A stretch of 64,000 nt of DNA from Paraburkholderia heleia NBRC 101817. Its GTDB lineage: Bacteria; Pseudomonadota; Gammaproteobacteria; Burkholderiales; Burkholderiaceae. The stretch covers positions 62,001 through 126,000 of the forward strand of contig NZ_BBJH01000003.1 of NCBI RefSeq assembly GCF_000739775.1, given 5' to 3'. Positions 35,547 through 44,672 of this stretch are shown piece after piece. Below the pieces are notes generated by a model, which saw only the letters and a list, made by a program, of their open reading frames with translations, did no database searches and was not told where the DNA came from. The position numbers and the translations under genes were made by a program. How positions within the stretch are numbered: position 1 is the first letter of the stretch; the number at the start of each line of letters is the position of its first letter.

Positions 35547-36335
35547 ATGCCATACGCAGCCGTCAACGACACGCATTTGTACTACCGCATCGACGGTACG
35601 GAGAACCGCACGGCGCCATGGGTGGTTTTTTCGAATTCGCTCGGTAGCGACGTGTCGATGTGGACGCCGCAGATCGTCGAGTTCACGAAGCATTTCCGCG
35701 TACTGCGCTACGACACGCGCGGCCACGGCCACTCGGCGGCGCCGCAAGGCCCGTACACCATCGAGCAGCTCACCGGCGACGTGATCGGCCTGATGGACCA
35801 GCTCGGCATCGAGCGCGCGCATTTTGTCGGCGTGTCGATGGGCGGCCTGACCGGCGTCGGCCTCGGCGCGCGTTACGCCAACCGCATCGATCGCCTCGTG
35901 CTGTGCAATACGGCAGCGAAGATCGGCTCGCCGGAGGTGTGGGTGCCGCGCGCGGCGAAGGCTCGCAGCGAAGGCATGCTCGCGCTCGCCGAGGCGGTGC
36001 TGCCGCGCTGGTACACGCCTGAATTCATTGCGAACCATGCGCTCGTGATGTCGCAGGTGCGCGACGTGTTCGTGCATACGGACAAGGACGGCTATGCTTC
36101 GAACTGCGAAGCGATCAATGCCGCCGACCTGCGCGGCGAGGCGCCGTCGATCAAGGCGCGCACGCTCGTGATTTCGGGCACGCACGATGTGGCCGCGACG
36201 CCCGCACAAGGGCGCGAGCTGGCCGAATCGGTGCCGGGCGCACGCTATGTCGAACTGAACGCGGCGCACATCTCGAACGTCGAGCTGGCGGACGAGTACA
36301 ACAAGATCGTGACCGATTTCCTGCTGGGGGCGTGA
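35547..36335 (+). CDS. pcaD: 3-oxoadipate enol-lactonase
   Basis: 262 residues; the ATG at 35547 has GAGGAG nine bases upstream. An alpha/beta-hydrolase with the nucleophile elbow GVSMGG (Ser about 98), the oxyanion region FSNSLGSD, and likely catalytic Asp (GTHDVAATP) and His (NAAHISN). It hydrolyses 3-oxoadipate enol-lactone to 3-oxoadipate. Its stop codon TGA overlaps the start of pcaC by one base (TGATG), indicating translational coupling. Confidence 0.94.
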   Translation: MPYAAVNDTHLYYRIDGTENRTAPWVVFSNSLGSDVSMWTPQIVEFTKHFRVLRYDTRGHGHSAAPQGPYTIEQLTGDVIGLMDQLGIERAHFVGVSMGGLTGVGLGARYANRIDRLVLCNTAAKIGSPEVWVPRAAKARSEGMLALAEAVLPRWYTPEFIANHALVMSQVRDVFVHTDKDGYASNCEAINAADLRGEAPSIKARTLVISGTHDVAATPAQGRELAESVPGARYVELNAAHISNVELADEYNKIVTDFLLGA

Positions 36336-36724
36336 TGAACGACGAAGACCGCTACGAAGCCGGTATGAAGGTGCGCCGCGCGGTGCTGGGCGACGCGCAC
36401 GTCGATCGCTCGCTTGCCAACCGCACCGAAGTGACGGAGGAATTCCAGAACTTCATCTCGCGCTACGCGTGGGGCGAAATCTGGACGCGCGATGGCTTGC
36501 CGCGCCACACGCGCAGCCTGCTGACGATCGCGATGATGGTTGCGCTCAACCGCAGCGAAGAACTCGCGCTGCATCTGCGCGCCGCGCGCAACAACGGCGT
36601 CACGCGCGACGAGATCAAGGAAGTGCTGCTGCAAACGGCGATTTACTGCGGCGTGCCCGCGGCGAACTCGGCGTTCCATCTCGCCGACCGCATCTTCCGC
36701 GAGCAGGACGCCGGGCAGGGCTGA
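36335..36724 (+). CDS. pcaC: 4-carboxymuconolactone decarboxylase
   Basis: 129 residues from the ATG at 36335, which overlaps the pcaD stop; a GTG at 36332 is a one-codon-longer alternative. An AhpD-like/CMD domain covers almost the whole protein (RRAVLGDAHVDRSLANRTEVTEEFQNF, LPRHTRSLLTIAMMVALNR, GVPAANSAFH). It decarboxylates 4-carboxymuconolactone to the enol-lactone. In some genomes pcaD and pcaC are fused as pcaL; here they are separate but overlapping. Confidence 0.95.
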   Translation: MNDEDRYEAGMKVRRAVLGDAHVDRSLANRTEVTEEFQNFISRYAWGEIWTRDGLPRHTRSLLTIAMMVALNRSEELALHLRAARNNGVTRDEIKEVLLQTAIYCGVPAANSAFHLADRIFREQDAGQG

Positions 36725-36757
36725 TCGTATGGCGGCAACCCGCGGAGATCAAGAATC

Positions 36758-37006
36758 CTATTCTTCCGGCTGCACGTCGGCTACGTAGCGGCGCAGGCAG
36801 GCGAGCAGCGCGGCTTCCTCGGCGCGGCTCGCCTCGTCGCTGGCCGAACCCGCGTCGCGCTCTTCGCCGAACATGGCCGCGGGCGCAGGGATCGTGTCGA
36901 CCACGCGGCCGTCACGGATCACACGGATTTGACGGGTCGCATCCCCATACTCGGCGATCCAGTGGATGCCCTCGATATGCGTGCCGACGCGGACTGGCAT
37001 CTTCAT
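36758..37006 (-). CDS. Small conserved hypothetical protein
   Basis: 82 residues from the ATG at 37006, with GGAGGGA seven bases before it. The N-terminal half predicts a small beta-sheet (VRVGTHIEGIHWIAEYGDAT then RQIRVIRDGRVVDTIP); the C-terminal half is acidic and Ala-rich (SDEASRAEEAALLACLRRYV). No known domain was recognised. It is convergent with pcaC (33 bp). Confidence 0.65.
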   Translation of the reverse strand: MKMPVRVGTHIEGIHWIAEYGDATRQIRVIRDGRVVDTIPAPAAMFGEERDAGSASDEASRAEEAALLACLRRYVADVQPEE

Positions 37007-37180
37007 GAGATTCCCTCCTGGCCAGCGCACCCGGTCGATGCGCGCTCGCCGCAATCGCGTTTGTCATGGCGGATAGGGCAACGATACGCCGATGGGGCGT
37101 TCCGTGCTTGAACCCGGTCCTCGCGCGTACGGCGGCGCAATCCCGCTGCCCGGGCACTGCGCGGGTCCAGCAGTGCAAAA

Positions 37181-37210
37181 AGGAAAAGGCGGCCCGAACT
37201 CCGGGCCGCC
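37181..37210 (-). terminator. Intrinsic terminator of the aminotransferase gene
   Basis: GGCGGCCCG (37188-37196) and CGGGCCGCC (37202-37210) form a perfect 9-bp stem with a 5-base loop. Read on the minus strand the hairpin is followed by TTTTCCTTTTT. It lies 60 bp after the aminotransferase stop codon. Confidence 0.88.
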
Positions 37211-37270
37211 CTTGCGGCGGATTACCAAATGAAAGCAGGCGCGAGTATGGGGTTGCTCACGCCTCGCGTG

Positions 37271-38599
37271 TTACTGCACCGTGGCGAGCACGTCGCGCAC
37301 CGTGCCGAACAGGCGCGCGATTTCCTCTTCAGTCGCGATGAGGGGCGGCGAGAACGCCAGAATGTCGCCCGTGAAGCGGATCAGCACGCCCGCCTCGAAG
37401 CACTTCACGAAAACCTCGTAAGCGCGCGCGCCCGGCGCGCCGTCGCGCGAGTCGAGTTCGACGCCGGCAACGAGGCCGAGATTACGCACATCCTTCACGT
37501 GCTTCTCGCCGCGCAGCGCATGCGCGGCGGCCTCGAACTTCGGCGCGAGCGCTGCGGCGCGCTCGAACAGGCCCTCGCGGCGATACAGGTCCTGCGTCGC
37601 GATCGCGGCGGCGGCGGCGAGCGGGTGCGCCGAATAGGTGTAGCCGTGGAACAGCTCGATTGCGCCCTGCGCGCCGCTGTTGACGATCGTGTCGTGGACC
37701 GTGCGGCTCGCGGCCACGCCGCCCATCGGCACGGCGGCGTTGTTGATCGCCTTGGCCATGGTGAGGATGTCGGGCGTCACGCCGAAATACTCGCTGGCCG
37801 TGGCCTTGCCGAGGCGGCCGAAGCCCGTGATGACCTCGTCGAAAATCAGCAGGATGCCGTGCTTCGTGCAGATCTCGCGCAGACGTTGCAGATAGCCCTG
37901 TGGCGGAATCAGCACGCCGGTCGAGCCCGCCACGGGCTCGACGATCACGGCGGCGATGGTCGAGGCGTCGTGCAGCGCGACGATGCGCTCGAGGTCGTCA
38001 GCGAGATGAGCGCCCCAGGCCGGCTGGCCCTTCGAGAACGCGTTGTGCGCGAGATCATGCGTGTGCGGCAGATGGTCGACGGCCGGCAGCAACTGGCCCG
38101 AGAACGCCTTGCGATTCGGCGCGATGCCGCCCACCGAGATGCCGCCGAAGCCCACGCCGTGGTAGCCGCGCTCGCGGCCGATCAGCCTGGTGCGCTGGCC
38201 TTCGCCGCGTGCGCGGTGGTAGGCGAGCGCGATCTTCAGGGCGGTATCGACCGACTCCGAGCCGGAATTCGTGAAGAACACGCGGTCGAGCCCGGCCGGC
38301 ATGATTTCGGCGATCTTTTTGGCCGCCTCGAACGCGAGCGGGTGGCCCATCTGGAACGTGGGGGCGAAGTCGAGCGTCGCGGCCTGCTGGGCGATGGCCG
38401 CGACGATTTCCTCGCGCGCATGGCCCGCGTTCACGCACCAGAGGCCCGCGCTGCCGTCCAGCACTTCGCGGCCATCGGTCGTGCGGTAGTACATGCCTTT
38501 CGCCGATTCGAGCAGGCGCGGCGCGGCCTTGAACTGGCGATTGGCGGTGAAGGGCATCCAGAACGACGAGAGATCGTCGATGACGGGGCGCGAAGTCAT
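37271..38599 (-). CDS. Class III aminotransferase (omega-amino acid/beta-alanine:pyruvate type)
   Basis: 442 residues. PLP-binding features: FTNSGSESVDTALKIALAYHRARG, the DEVITGFGR motif with the pyridine-N Asp, and the Schiff-base lysine in LTMAKAINN (about 285). It resembles omega-amino acid:pyruvate aminotransferases, which deaminate beta-alanine or putrescine-type amines in the cytoplasm. It is divergent from a MocR-type regulator, a common pairing in which the regulator senses PLP and the amine substrate. Confidence 0.9.
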   Translation of the reverse strand: MTSRPVIDDLSSFWMPFTANRQFKAAPRLLESAKGMYYRTTDGREVLDGSAGLWCVNAGHAREEIVAAIAQQAATLDFAPTFQMGHPLAFEAAKKIAEIMPAGLDRVFFTNSGSESVDTALKIALAYHRARGEGQRTRLIGRERGYHGVGFGGISVGGIAPNRKAFSGQLLPAVDHLPHTHDLAHNAFSKGQPAWGAHLADDLERIVALHDASTIAAVIVEPVAGSTGVLIPPQGYLQRLREICTKHGILLIFDEVITGFGRLGKATASEYFGVTPDILTMAKAINNAAVPMGGVAASRTVHDTIVNSGAQGAIELFHGYTYSAHPLAAAAAIATQDLYRREGLFERAAALAPKFEAAAHALRGEKHVKDVRNLGLVAGVELDSRDGAPGARAYEVFVKCFEAGVLIRFTGDILAFSPPLIATEEEIARLFGTVRDVLATVQ

Positions 38600-38645
38600 G
38601 CGTGCTTCTCCTCAGGTGGGTTTGGCTCAACTGTAGCGCCGAGGC

Positions 38646-38675
38646 TTGAACGACGGCATAGACAGTCTCTATACT
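38646..38675 (+). promoter_or_regulatory. Candidate sigma70 promoter for the MocR regulator
   Basis: TTGAAC (38646-38651) and TATACT (38670-38675) with an 18-bp spacer. The nearby dyad CCAA-CTGTA-TTGG (38709-38721) and a second CAACTGTA (38629-38636) are candidate MocR binding sites within the 172-bp divergent region. Confidence 0.5.
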
Positions 38676-38771
38676 GATCTGCAAACCGTGCTGGACAATT
38701 CTCGCCAACTGTATTGGTCGGCGCTTTCGAATCGTGCGGGTTTTCCCTCGCACTATACGCTTGCTTTTTCC

Positions 38772-40175
38772 ATGATCGAACTCGAACTGGAGCGCGGCCG
38801 CGGCGTCTCGACGACGCTTGTCGAGCAACTCGTGCAGGGCTTCACGCGCGCGATCGAAGCGCAAACGCTGCGCGCCGGGGCGCTGCTGCCCTCGGTGCGG
38901 CAGCTCGCGCAAACGCACGAGCTATCGACCTATACAGTGACCGAGGCATACAACCGCCTCGTTTCGATGGGCTACGTCGTCGCGCGGCGCGGCTCGGGCT
39001 ACCGCGTGGCGCCCCGCAACGAGTCGGCGCGGGCGAGCGCGACGCTCTGGCAGCCGCCCACGCTGACGGCGACGTGGCTGCTCTCCGACGTGTTCGCCGA
39101 CCATTCCGTGCCGATCAAGGCGGGCTGCGGCTGGGTGCCGGGCGAATGGATCAACGAAAGCGGCCTGCAGCACGCCTTGCGCGCCATGAGCCGGGTGCCG
39201 GCCGTGCGGCTTGGCGACTATGGGCACCCGTACGGCTACGCGCCGCTGCGCGAGCGCATCGCGGCGCAGCTGGACCGGCAGGGGCTGCCTGTCGAGGTGT
39301 CGAACGTCCTGCTCACGCAGGGCGCGACGCAGGGGCTCGACCTCATCGTGCGGACGCTGCTGCGGCCCGGCGACACGGTGCTCGTGGAAGACCCCGGCTA
39401 CTGCAATCTGCTGCAGATACTCAAGCTCGCGGGGCTCGCGGTGCACGGCGTGCCGCGCACGCCCGCCGGGCTCGACATCGAGGCGCTCGAGCGCCGGGTG
39501 GCGGCGCACCAGCCGAAGGCGATCTTCGTGAACACGACGCTGCAGAATCCCACCGGGGCGACGTATGCGATGTCCAACGCCTTCCGCTTGCTGCAGATCG
39601 CCGAGCGCCAGCGCATGTGGGTCGTCGAGGACGATGTGAGCCGCGAGCTTGCGCCGGCCGGCGCGCCGCTGCTCGCGGCGATGGAAGGCTTGCAGCGCGT
39701 GGTGTACGTCAGCGGCTTTTCGAAGACGGTCACGCCTTCGCTGCGTTGCGGCTATGTGGTCGCCGAGCGCGATGTGCTGCGCGAGCTGGCGCGCGCGAAG
39801 ATGGCGGTGGGGCTCACCTCGTCGGCGACCATCGAGCGCATCGTCGACAAGGTCTTGCTCGAAGGGCGCCACGCGCGCCATGTCGAACTCGTCAACGAAC
39901 GGCTAAAGGCCGCGCATGCATGCGTGGAGGAGCGGCTCGACGCGCTGGGGCTCGAGATATTCCACCGGCCGCGCGCGGGCCTCTTCGTGTGGGCGCGCCT
40001 TGCCATCGAACCCGAACGGGCCGGCGCGATCGCCACGGCGGCGCTGCGCGACGGCATCTGGCTCGCGCCCGGCTCCTATTTCCGGCCCGACGACGAACCG
40101 AGCGCGTGGTTTCGCTTCAACGCGCCGTATTCGACGGACGACGCGCTGTGGCGGTTTATCGAGCGCGCGCGCTAG
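38772..40175 (+). CDS. MocR-type regulator (GntR winged helix + aminotransferase-like domain)
   Basis: 467 residues from the ATG at 38772. N-terminal GntR winged helix (about 15-80; LRAGALLPSVRQLAQTHELSTYTVTEAYNRL) joined to a fold-type I aminotransferase-like domain (about 110-465). The PLP lysine is in VSGFSKTVTPSLRCGYV and the Asp region in WVVEDDVSRE. MocR proteins use PLP to sense an amine and activate a catabolic gene, here probably the divergent aminotransferase. The frame is open upstream to 38646 but that would overlap the promoter. It is convergent with polB (9 bp). Confidence 0.9.
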   Translation: MIELELERGRGVSTTLVEQLVQGFTRAIEAQTLRAGALLPSVRQLAQTHELSTYTVTEAYNRLVSMGYVVARRGSGYRVAPRNESARASATLWQPPTLTATWLLSDVFADHSVPIKAGCGWVPGEWINESGLQHALRAMSRVPAVRLGDYGHPYGYAPLRERIAAQLDRQGLPVEVSNVLLTQGATQGLDLIVRTLLRPGDTVLVEDPGYCNLLQILKLAGLAVHGVPRTPAGLDIEALERRVAAHQPKAIFVNTTLQNPTGATYAMSNAFRLLQIAERQRMWVVEDDVSRELAPAGAPLLAAMEGLQRVVYVSGFSKTVTPSLRCGYVVAERDVLRELARAKMAVGLTSSATIERIVDKVLLEGRHARHVELVNERLKAAHACVEERLDALGLEIFHRPRAGLFVWARLAIEPERAGAIATAALRDGIWLAPGSYFRPDDEPSAWFRFNAPYSTDDALWRFIERAR

Positions 40176-40184
40176 GGCGTGCGT

Positions 40185-42560
40185 TCAAAACAGACTCTGC
40201 TGCCCCGACATCAACGTATCGAAATCCTCGCGCAGGAAAGGCAGAATCGCGTCCGCAACGGGCTGTAGCTGGCGGCTCACATAGAACGCGTAGTCGAGCG
40301 GCGAACTCAGCGTTTCTAGCGGCTCGGGTCCGGCCGTCGTCATCACGTAGCTGACCCAGCCGCCGTTCTGATACTGGAGCGGACGGCCTTGCGCGCGATT
40401 GAACTCGTCCGCGACGCGCGCCGCCCGCACGTGCGGCGGCACGTTGCGCTGGTACTCGACGAGCGGCCGCCGCAAGCGCTTGCGGTAGACGAGCTGGTCG
40501 TCCAGTTCGCCATCGAGCGTGCGCCGCACATAGTCGCGGATGTAATCCGCGTAAGGCTCGCGCTGGAAAATGCGCCGGTACAGTTCGCGCTGGAATACCT
40601 GCGCGAGCGGCGTCCAGTCGGTGCGCACGGTTTCGAGGCCCTTGAACACGACTTCTACGCCGCCGTTTTTCGCAAGCGTGAGGCCGGCGTAGCGCTTCTT
40701 GCTGCCTTCTTCCGCGCCGCGCACCGTGGGCATGAGAAAGCGCGAGTAATGGCGTTCGAACTGCAGTTCCAGAGCGCTTTGGAGACCGAAGCGTTCCTGC
40801 AGTTCGGTCTTCCACCAGGCATTGACGTGCTCGACGAGTTGCTTGCCGGTTCGCGTGGCGTCGGCTTCGCTGTGCGCGTGCCTGAGCCAGACGAAGGTCG
40901 AGTCGGTGTCGCCGTAGATCACGTCGTAGCCTTGCGCCTCGATGAGCTGACGGGTTCTGCGCATGATCTCGTGTCCGCGCATCGTGATCGAAGAGGCGAG
41001 GCGCGGGTCGAAGAAGCGGCAGCCCGTTGATCCGAGTACGCCGTAAAACGCGTTCATGATGATCTTGAGCGCCTGGGAAAGCGGGGCGTTGTGTTGCCGC
41101 TTCGCCTGTTCGCGCCCCTCCCAGACCTGACGCACGATTTCCGGCAGACAGTGCTTCTCGCGGGAGAAGCGCGCGCCGAGAAAGCCGGGCACGGACGCTT
41201 CGTCGCCGGGGTCGCCCAGACCTTCGATGAGCCCGACGGGATCGATCAGGAAGGTGCGGATGATCGAGGGGTAGAGGCTCTTGTAATCGAGCACGAGCAC
41301 CGAGTCGTAGATGCCGGGGCGCGAGTCCATGACGAAGCCGCCGGGGCTGTTTTCGCCCGCCACGTCGCCGAGATTCGGCGCGACGTAGCCGAGCCGATGC
41401 ATTTTCGGCAGATACAGATGCGTGAACGCGGCCACCGAGCCGCCGCTGCGATCCACGGGAAGCCCCGTGACGGACGCGCGCTCGAGCAGAAAGGCCATCA
41501 GCCCGGTTTTCTCGAAGACGCGCGTCACCAGCTCGCAGTCCTTGAGGTTGTAGGTGGCCAGCGCGGGTTTGTCTTCGTCGAAGCGGCGCTGGATCTCGTC
41601 CATGCGCTGATACGGATTGTCGATCGACTTGCCCTCGCCGAGCAGCGCCTGCGCGACGTATTCGAGGCTGAACGACGGAAAGCTCCAGGTGGCCGAGCGC
41701 AGCGCCTCGATGCCGTCGATAATGAGGCGGCCCGCGGCGCCTGCGAAGAAGTGATTCTCCCGCATGCCGTGCTCGCGCCACTCCATGACTTCGCCGCCGC
41801 GCCCAAGACGCAGGGGCACGCCGGTTTGCTGGGCGTGCGCGTGCAACACGCGCAAATCGAACTGCACGAGATTCCAGCCGATGATCGCGTCGGGATCGTG
41901 CTTCGCCATCCATGCGTTCAGGCGTTCGAGCATCTGCGCGCGGCTTTCGCAGTATTCGAAGTCGAAGTCGATCTGGCTCGCTTGCCCATTGGCGGGGCCG
42001 AGCATATAAACCTGGCGTTGCCCGCAGCCTTCGAGCGCAATGGAATAGAGCTCGCCCTGGGCGCTGGTTTCGATGTCGAGCGATACCAGTTTCAACTGCG
42101 GGCGATAACCGTTGGCGGGTTTCATTTCGCCGTCGAGCAGCACGCCGCCTTCGTGCGGGCTACCCGCATCGCCGCGAAACAGCACGGGCGCCGTGATGAA
42201 GCGCTCCATCATGTAGCGCTCCGGCGGCTGGATGTCGGCTTCGTAGACGTCGATGCCCGCCTTCGCGAGGCGCTTCGCGTGCCCGGTCAGGGCGCGGTAT
42301 TGCGGCGAATAAAGCCCCAGCACCGGGCGGCGCTGGAAGTCGCACAGATTCAGCGGGCGTAGCTCGGTGCGCGCGTCGCCTTTCAGCGCGGCGCGGGCCG
42401 CCGCTTCCTGGGCGGCCGGCACGAATGCGACAGAGGGCTGGGGGCGCAGGCGCAGCTGGCGCGGCCCCGCGTCGGTCGCGAGCCAGAAGTCGACCTCGGT
42501 GTGTTCGCCCGTATCGCGCCAATGGCGGGTGAGAATAAAACCCGCTTCAAACTCAGACAA
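40185..42560 (-). CDS. polB: DNA polymerase II (family B)
   Basis: 791 residues. The 3'-5' exonuclease domain has Exo [16 protein letters not shown] (D-x-E) and Exo [16 protein letters not shown]. Polymerase motif A is [13 protein letters not shown], motif [18 protein letters not shown] [20 protein letters not shown], and motif [14 protein letters not shown] with the catalytic Asp pair. It is an SOS-type replication-restart and translesion polymerase in relatives. No LexA box was identified in the short upstream region. It is flanked by unrelated genes. Confidence 0.95.
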   Translation of the reverse strand: MSEFEAGFILTRHWRDTGEHTEVDFWLATDAGPRQLRLRPQPSVAFVPAAQEAAARAALKGDARTELRPLNLCDFQRRPVLGLYSPQYRALTGHAKRLAKAGIDVYEADIQPPERYMMERFITAPVLFRGDAGSPHEGGVLLDGEMKPANGYRPQLKLVSLDIETSAQGELYSIALEGCGQRQVYMLGPANGQASQIDFDFEYCESRAQMLERLNAWMAKHDPDAIIGWNLVQFDLRVLHAHAQQTGVPLRLGRGGEVMEWREHGMRENHFFAGAAGRLIIDGIEALRSATWSFPSFSLEYVAQALLGEGKSIDNPYQRMDEIQRRFDEDKPALATYNLKDCELVTRVFEKTGLMAFLLERASVTGLPVDRSGGSVAAFTHLYLPKMHRLGYVAPNLGDVAGENSPGGFVMDSRPGIYDSVLVLDYKSLYPSIIRTFLIDPVGLIEGLGDPGDEASVPGFLGARFSREKHCLPEIVRQVWEGREQAKRQHNAPLSQALKIIMNAFYGVLGSTGCRFFDPRLASSITMRGHEIMRRTRQLIEAQGYDVIYGDTDSTFVWLRHAHSEADATRTGKQLVEHVNAWWKTELQERFGLQSALELQFERHYSRFLMPTVRGAEEGSKKRYAGLTLAKNGGVEVVFKGLETVRTDWTPLAQVFQRELYRRIFQREPYADYIRDYVRRTLDGELDDQLVYRKRLRRPLVEYQRNVPPHVRAARVADEFNRAQGRPLQYQNGGWVSYVMTTAGPEPLETLSSPLDYAFYVSRQLQPVADAILPFLREDFDTLMSGQQSLF

Positions 42561-42644
42561 AGTGTGACTCCGCCGCCCATGTTTCCCGGTTGCGATTGTA
42601 GCGGTTGAAGCGGTATTTGAACCGGGGAAGGGCGGCGGGCCGTC

Positions 42645-43262
42645 TTAATGTTGCAGCAGGTGCACGAACATCGGGTAAAGCGAAACGAGCAGCGAAAGCG
42701 CCATGAAGAGATTGAAAGCGCGCAGCCGCCGCGGATTCGACAGAAAGCGCCGCATGCTCGTGCCGAACGCGGCCCAGATGCAGATGCACGGCAGGCCGAT
42801 CACATAGAACAGGAAGGCCATCGCCATCGTATTGGTGCCGAAGTTCGCGGAAAGGCGGATCGTGGTGGCGGCCGTGAGCACCATCATCCACGCCTTGGGA
42901 TTGACCCACTGGAACGCGATGGCTTCATGAAAGCGCATGGGCCGGTGCTCGCCGCTCTTCACCTTGATGTCGCCCGAGGTGCCGATTTTCCACGCGAGAT
43001 AGAGCAGGTAGGCAATGCTCGCGATCTCCAGCACCGTATAGAGCGACGGGACATGCCGGAACACCTCGCCAAGCCCGAAGCCCACCGAGAGCATGAGCAC
43101 GACTACGCCCGCGCTAATGCCGAGAATGTGCGGCACCGTGCGACGAAAACCGAAGTTGACGCCGGAAGCGAGCAGCATGGTGTTATTGGGGCCGGGCGTG
43201 ATGCTCGTGACGACGACGAAGAGCATGCCGGCGGGCAGCGCGCTGAGCATTTCGGGCAGCAT
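42645..43262 (-). CDS. LysE/RhtB-family amino acid exporter
   Basis: 205 residues from the ATG at 43262. Six hydrophobic helices and the family signature at helix 1-2, VVTSITPGPNNTMLLASGVNFGFRRTVPHILG, are evident; the second conserved site is FQWVNPKAWMM. Such proteins export amino acids or related compounds. The frame is open another 67 codons upstream but the extra region contains the operator-like repeats at 43315-43345 and is unlikely to be translated. Confidence 0.9.
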   Translation of the reverse strand: MLPEMLSALPAGMLFVVVTSITPGPNNTMLLASGVNFGFRRTVPHILGISAGVVVLMLSVGFGLGEVFRHVPSLYTVLEIASIAYLLYLAWKIGTSGDIKVKSGEHRPMRFHEAIAFQWVNPKAWMMVLTAATTIRLSANFGTNTMAMAFLFYVIGLPCICIWAAFGTSMRRFLSNPRRLRAFNLFMALSLLVSLYPMFVHLLQH

Positions 43263-43314
43263 GATGCGAGGGGCTCCGGAAAGAGAAAACAGAATCGACG
43301 GAACCAGTTTATCG

Positions 43315-43345
43315 ACAGTTCTCGGTACAGTACCGATACAGTTCT
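43315..43345. promoter_or_regulatory. Operator-like array upstream of the LysE-type gene
   Basis: A perfect palindrome CGGTAC-A-GTACCG (43323-43335) lies between two exact direct repeats ACAGTTCT (43315-43322 and 43338-43345, 23 bp apart). The array is 53 bp from the exporter start, in the divergent region with the RND operon. The spacing of about two helical turns suggests cooperative binding. Confidence 0.6.
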
Positions 43346-43476
43346 GAGGACGCTGAACAGTACGGATTAGGGCGCGATGGCAAGGTGCTTCCGGACGCGT
43401 TCGAATTTCGCCGCGAGAGAATCCGTTATGCTCACTTCGCGTCAGATCGTTTGACTTTTGCATCGGTCATTCGCTG

Positions 43477-43493
43477 TGCCACGTTAGCTAACG
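43477..43493 (+). repeat. Copy 2 of 13-bp word, overlapping a 12-bp palindrome
   Basis: TGCCACGTTAGCT (43477-43489) overlaps the perfect palindrome CGTTAGCTAACG (43482-43493), about 55 bp before the RND adaptor start. The palindrome is a candidate repressor site for the efflux operon. Confidence 0.65.
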
Positions 43494-43547
43494 CATGCAT
43501 GCGCACTCGGCCGGCCGATGACGAGACAACTGATTGCGAGGGCACGA

Positions 43548-44672
43548 ATGAGCGGTCAGGATGCCTTTTCAGATTCAGTCGCAAACGCAAGACCGGGGAT
43601 GCAGCGGGCCGCGCATGCTCGCCGCTTCTCGTGCGCCGTGCTTTTCGCCGCGGCGCTGGTTGCCTGCGGAAGGCACACGCCGCCCGAGCAGGCGCGCGAG
43701 CCGCGCATGGTCGAACTGGTCAGCGTCGGCACGAGCGCCGCGAGCGCATTGCGCGTGTTCTCCGGTCAGGTCGAGACGACCAATGTTTCCGCCATCGCGT
43801 TCGAAGTACCGGGACGCGTCGTGCAGATCGCAGTGCTCGACGGCGCGCGCGTACGGCAAGGCCAGCTGCTCGCCCGCGTGGACGACGAGCCCTACCGGCT
43901 CCAGGTGCAGCGCGCGGACGCCCAATACAATCAGCTGGCCGAAGACCTCAAGCGCAAGTCCACGCTGCACGACGAAAACATTCTCTCCGGTGCGGCCTAC
44001 GACCAGTTGAAGGCCGCGGTCGAGATGGCGCGCGCGCAACGCGACCTCGCGCGCCGCGACCTGCGCAACACCCAGCTTCTCGCGCCGTTCGACGGCCGCA
44101 TCGCGCGGCGGACTATCGAAACACAGCAGGTGGTGCAGGCAGGCGCACCCGTCTTCACGCTCGAAGCGACTTCGCGGCTGGAAGTGGGCGTGGCGCTGCC
44201 GCAGAACGTCGCCGAATCGCTTCCGTTCGGCAGCGCGCTGCGGGCGCGGGCGTGGCCGCCCGATCGGCCATCGACGATTTTTCCGCTCGTGTATCGCGAG
44301 CACTCCACCGTTTCGACGCCCGCGGGCAGTGTGTATCGCCTGCTGTTTTCGCTTGCGCGGCCCGAGCAGATCACGCTGCTGCCCGGCATGGCGTTGCGCG
44401 TGAGCATCGACGTGCCGGCCCCGGCCGCTGCGCAGTCGTCCTTGACCGTGCCGGTGAACGCGTTGACGGTTGCCGCGGACGGCAGCCGTGCGGTCTGGAA
44501 ATACGACGCGCAAACGCATCGCGTGCAGCGCACCGCAGTCGAGCTGCACGAGATCCGGCAGAACGACGCCGTGGTGAGCGGCGCATTGCGCGCAGGCGAT
44601 CGGGTAGTGGCCGCCGGGTCGCAGTTCGTGTCCGAAGGCGAAGAAGTTCGCCCACTGGAAGCGAACCCATGA
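43548..44672 (+). CDS. RND efflux periplasmic adaptor (membrane fusion protein), lipoprotein
   Basis: About 374 residues. A lipobox LVAC follows a hydrophobic stretch (CAVLFAAALVAC), so it is probably a lipid-anchored adaptor. The order beta-barrel/lipoyl/hairpin is visible: GRVVQIAVLDGARVRQGQLLARVD (lipoyl half), a long coiled hairpin, then LLAPFDGRIARRTIETQQVVQAGAPVF (second half). Start codon is uncertain: ATG 43518, 43548 (AGGG before it) or 43599, the last giving the shortest signal peptide. Its stop overlaps the pump start (ATGA). Confidence 0.88.
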   Translation: MSGQDAFSDSVANARPGMQRAAHARRFSCAVLFAAALVACGRHTPPEQAREPRMVELVSVGTSAASALRVFSGQVETTNVSAIAFEVPGRVVQIAVLDGARVRQGQLLARVDDEPYRLQVQRADAQYNQLAEDLKRKSTLHDENILSGAAYDQLKAAVEMARAQRDLARRDLRNTQLLAPFDGRIARRTIETQQVVQAGAPVFTLEATSRLEVGVALPQNVAESLPFGSALRARAWPPDRPSTIFPLVYREHSTVSTPAGSVYRLLFSLARPEQITLLPGMALRVSIDVPAPAAAQSSLTVPVNALTVAADGSRAVWKYDAQTHRVQRTAVELHEIRQNDAVVSGALRAGDRVVAAGSQFVSEGEEVRPLEANP

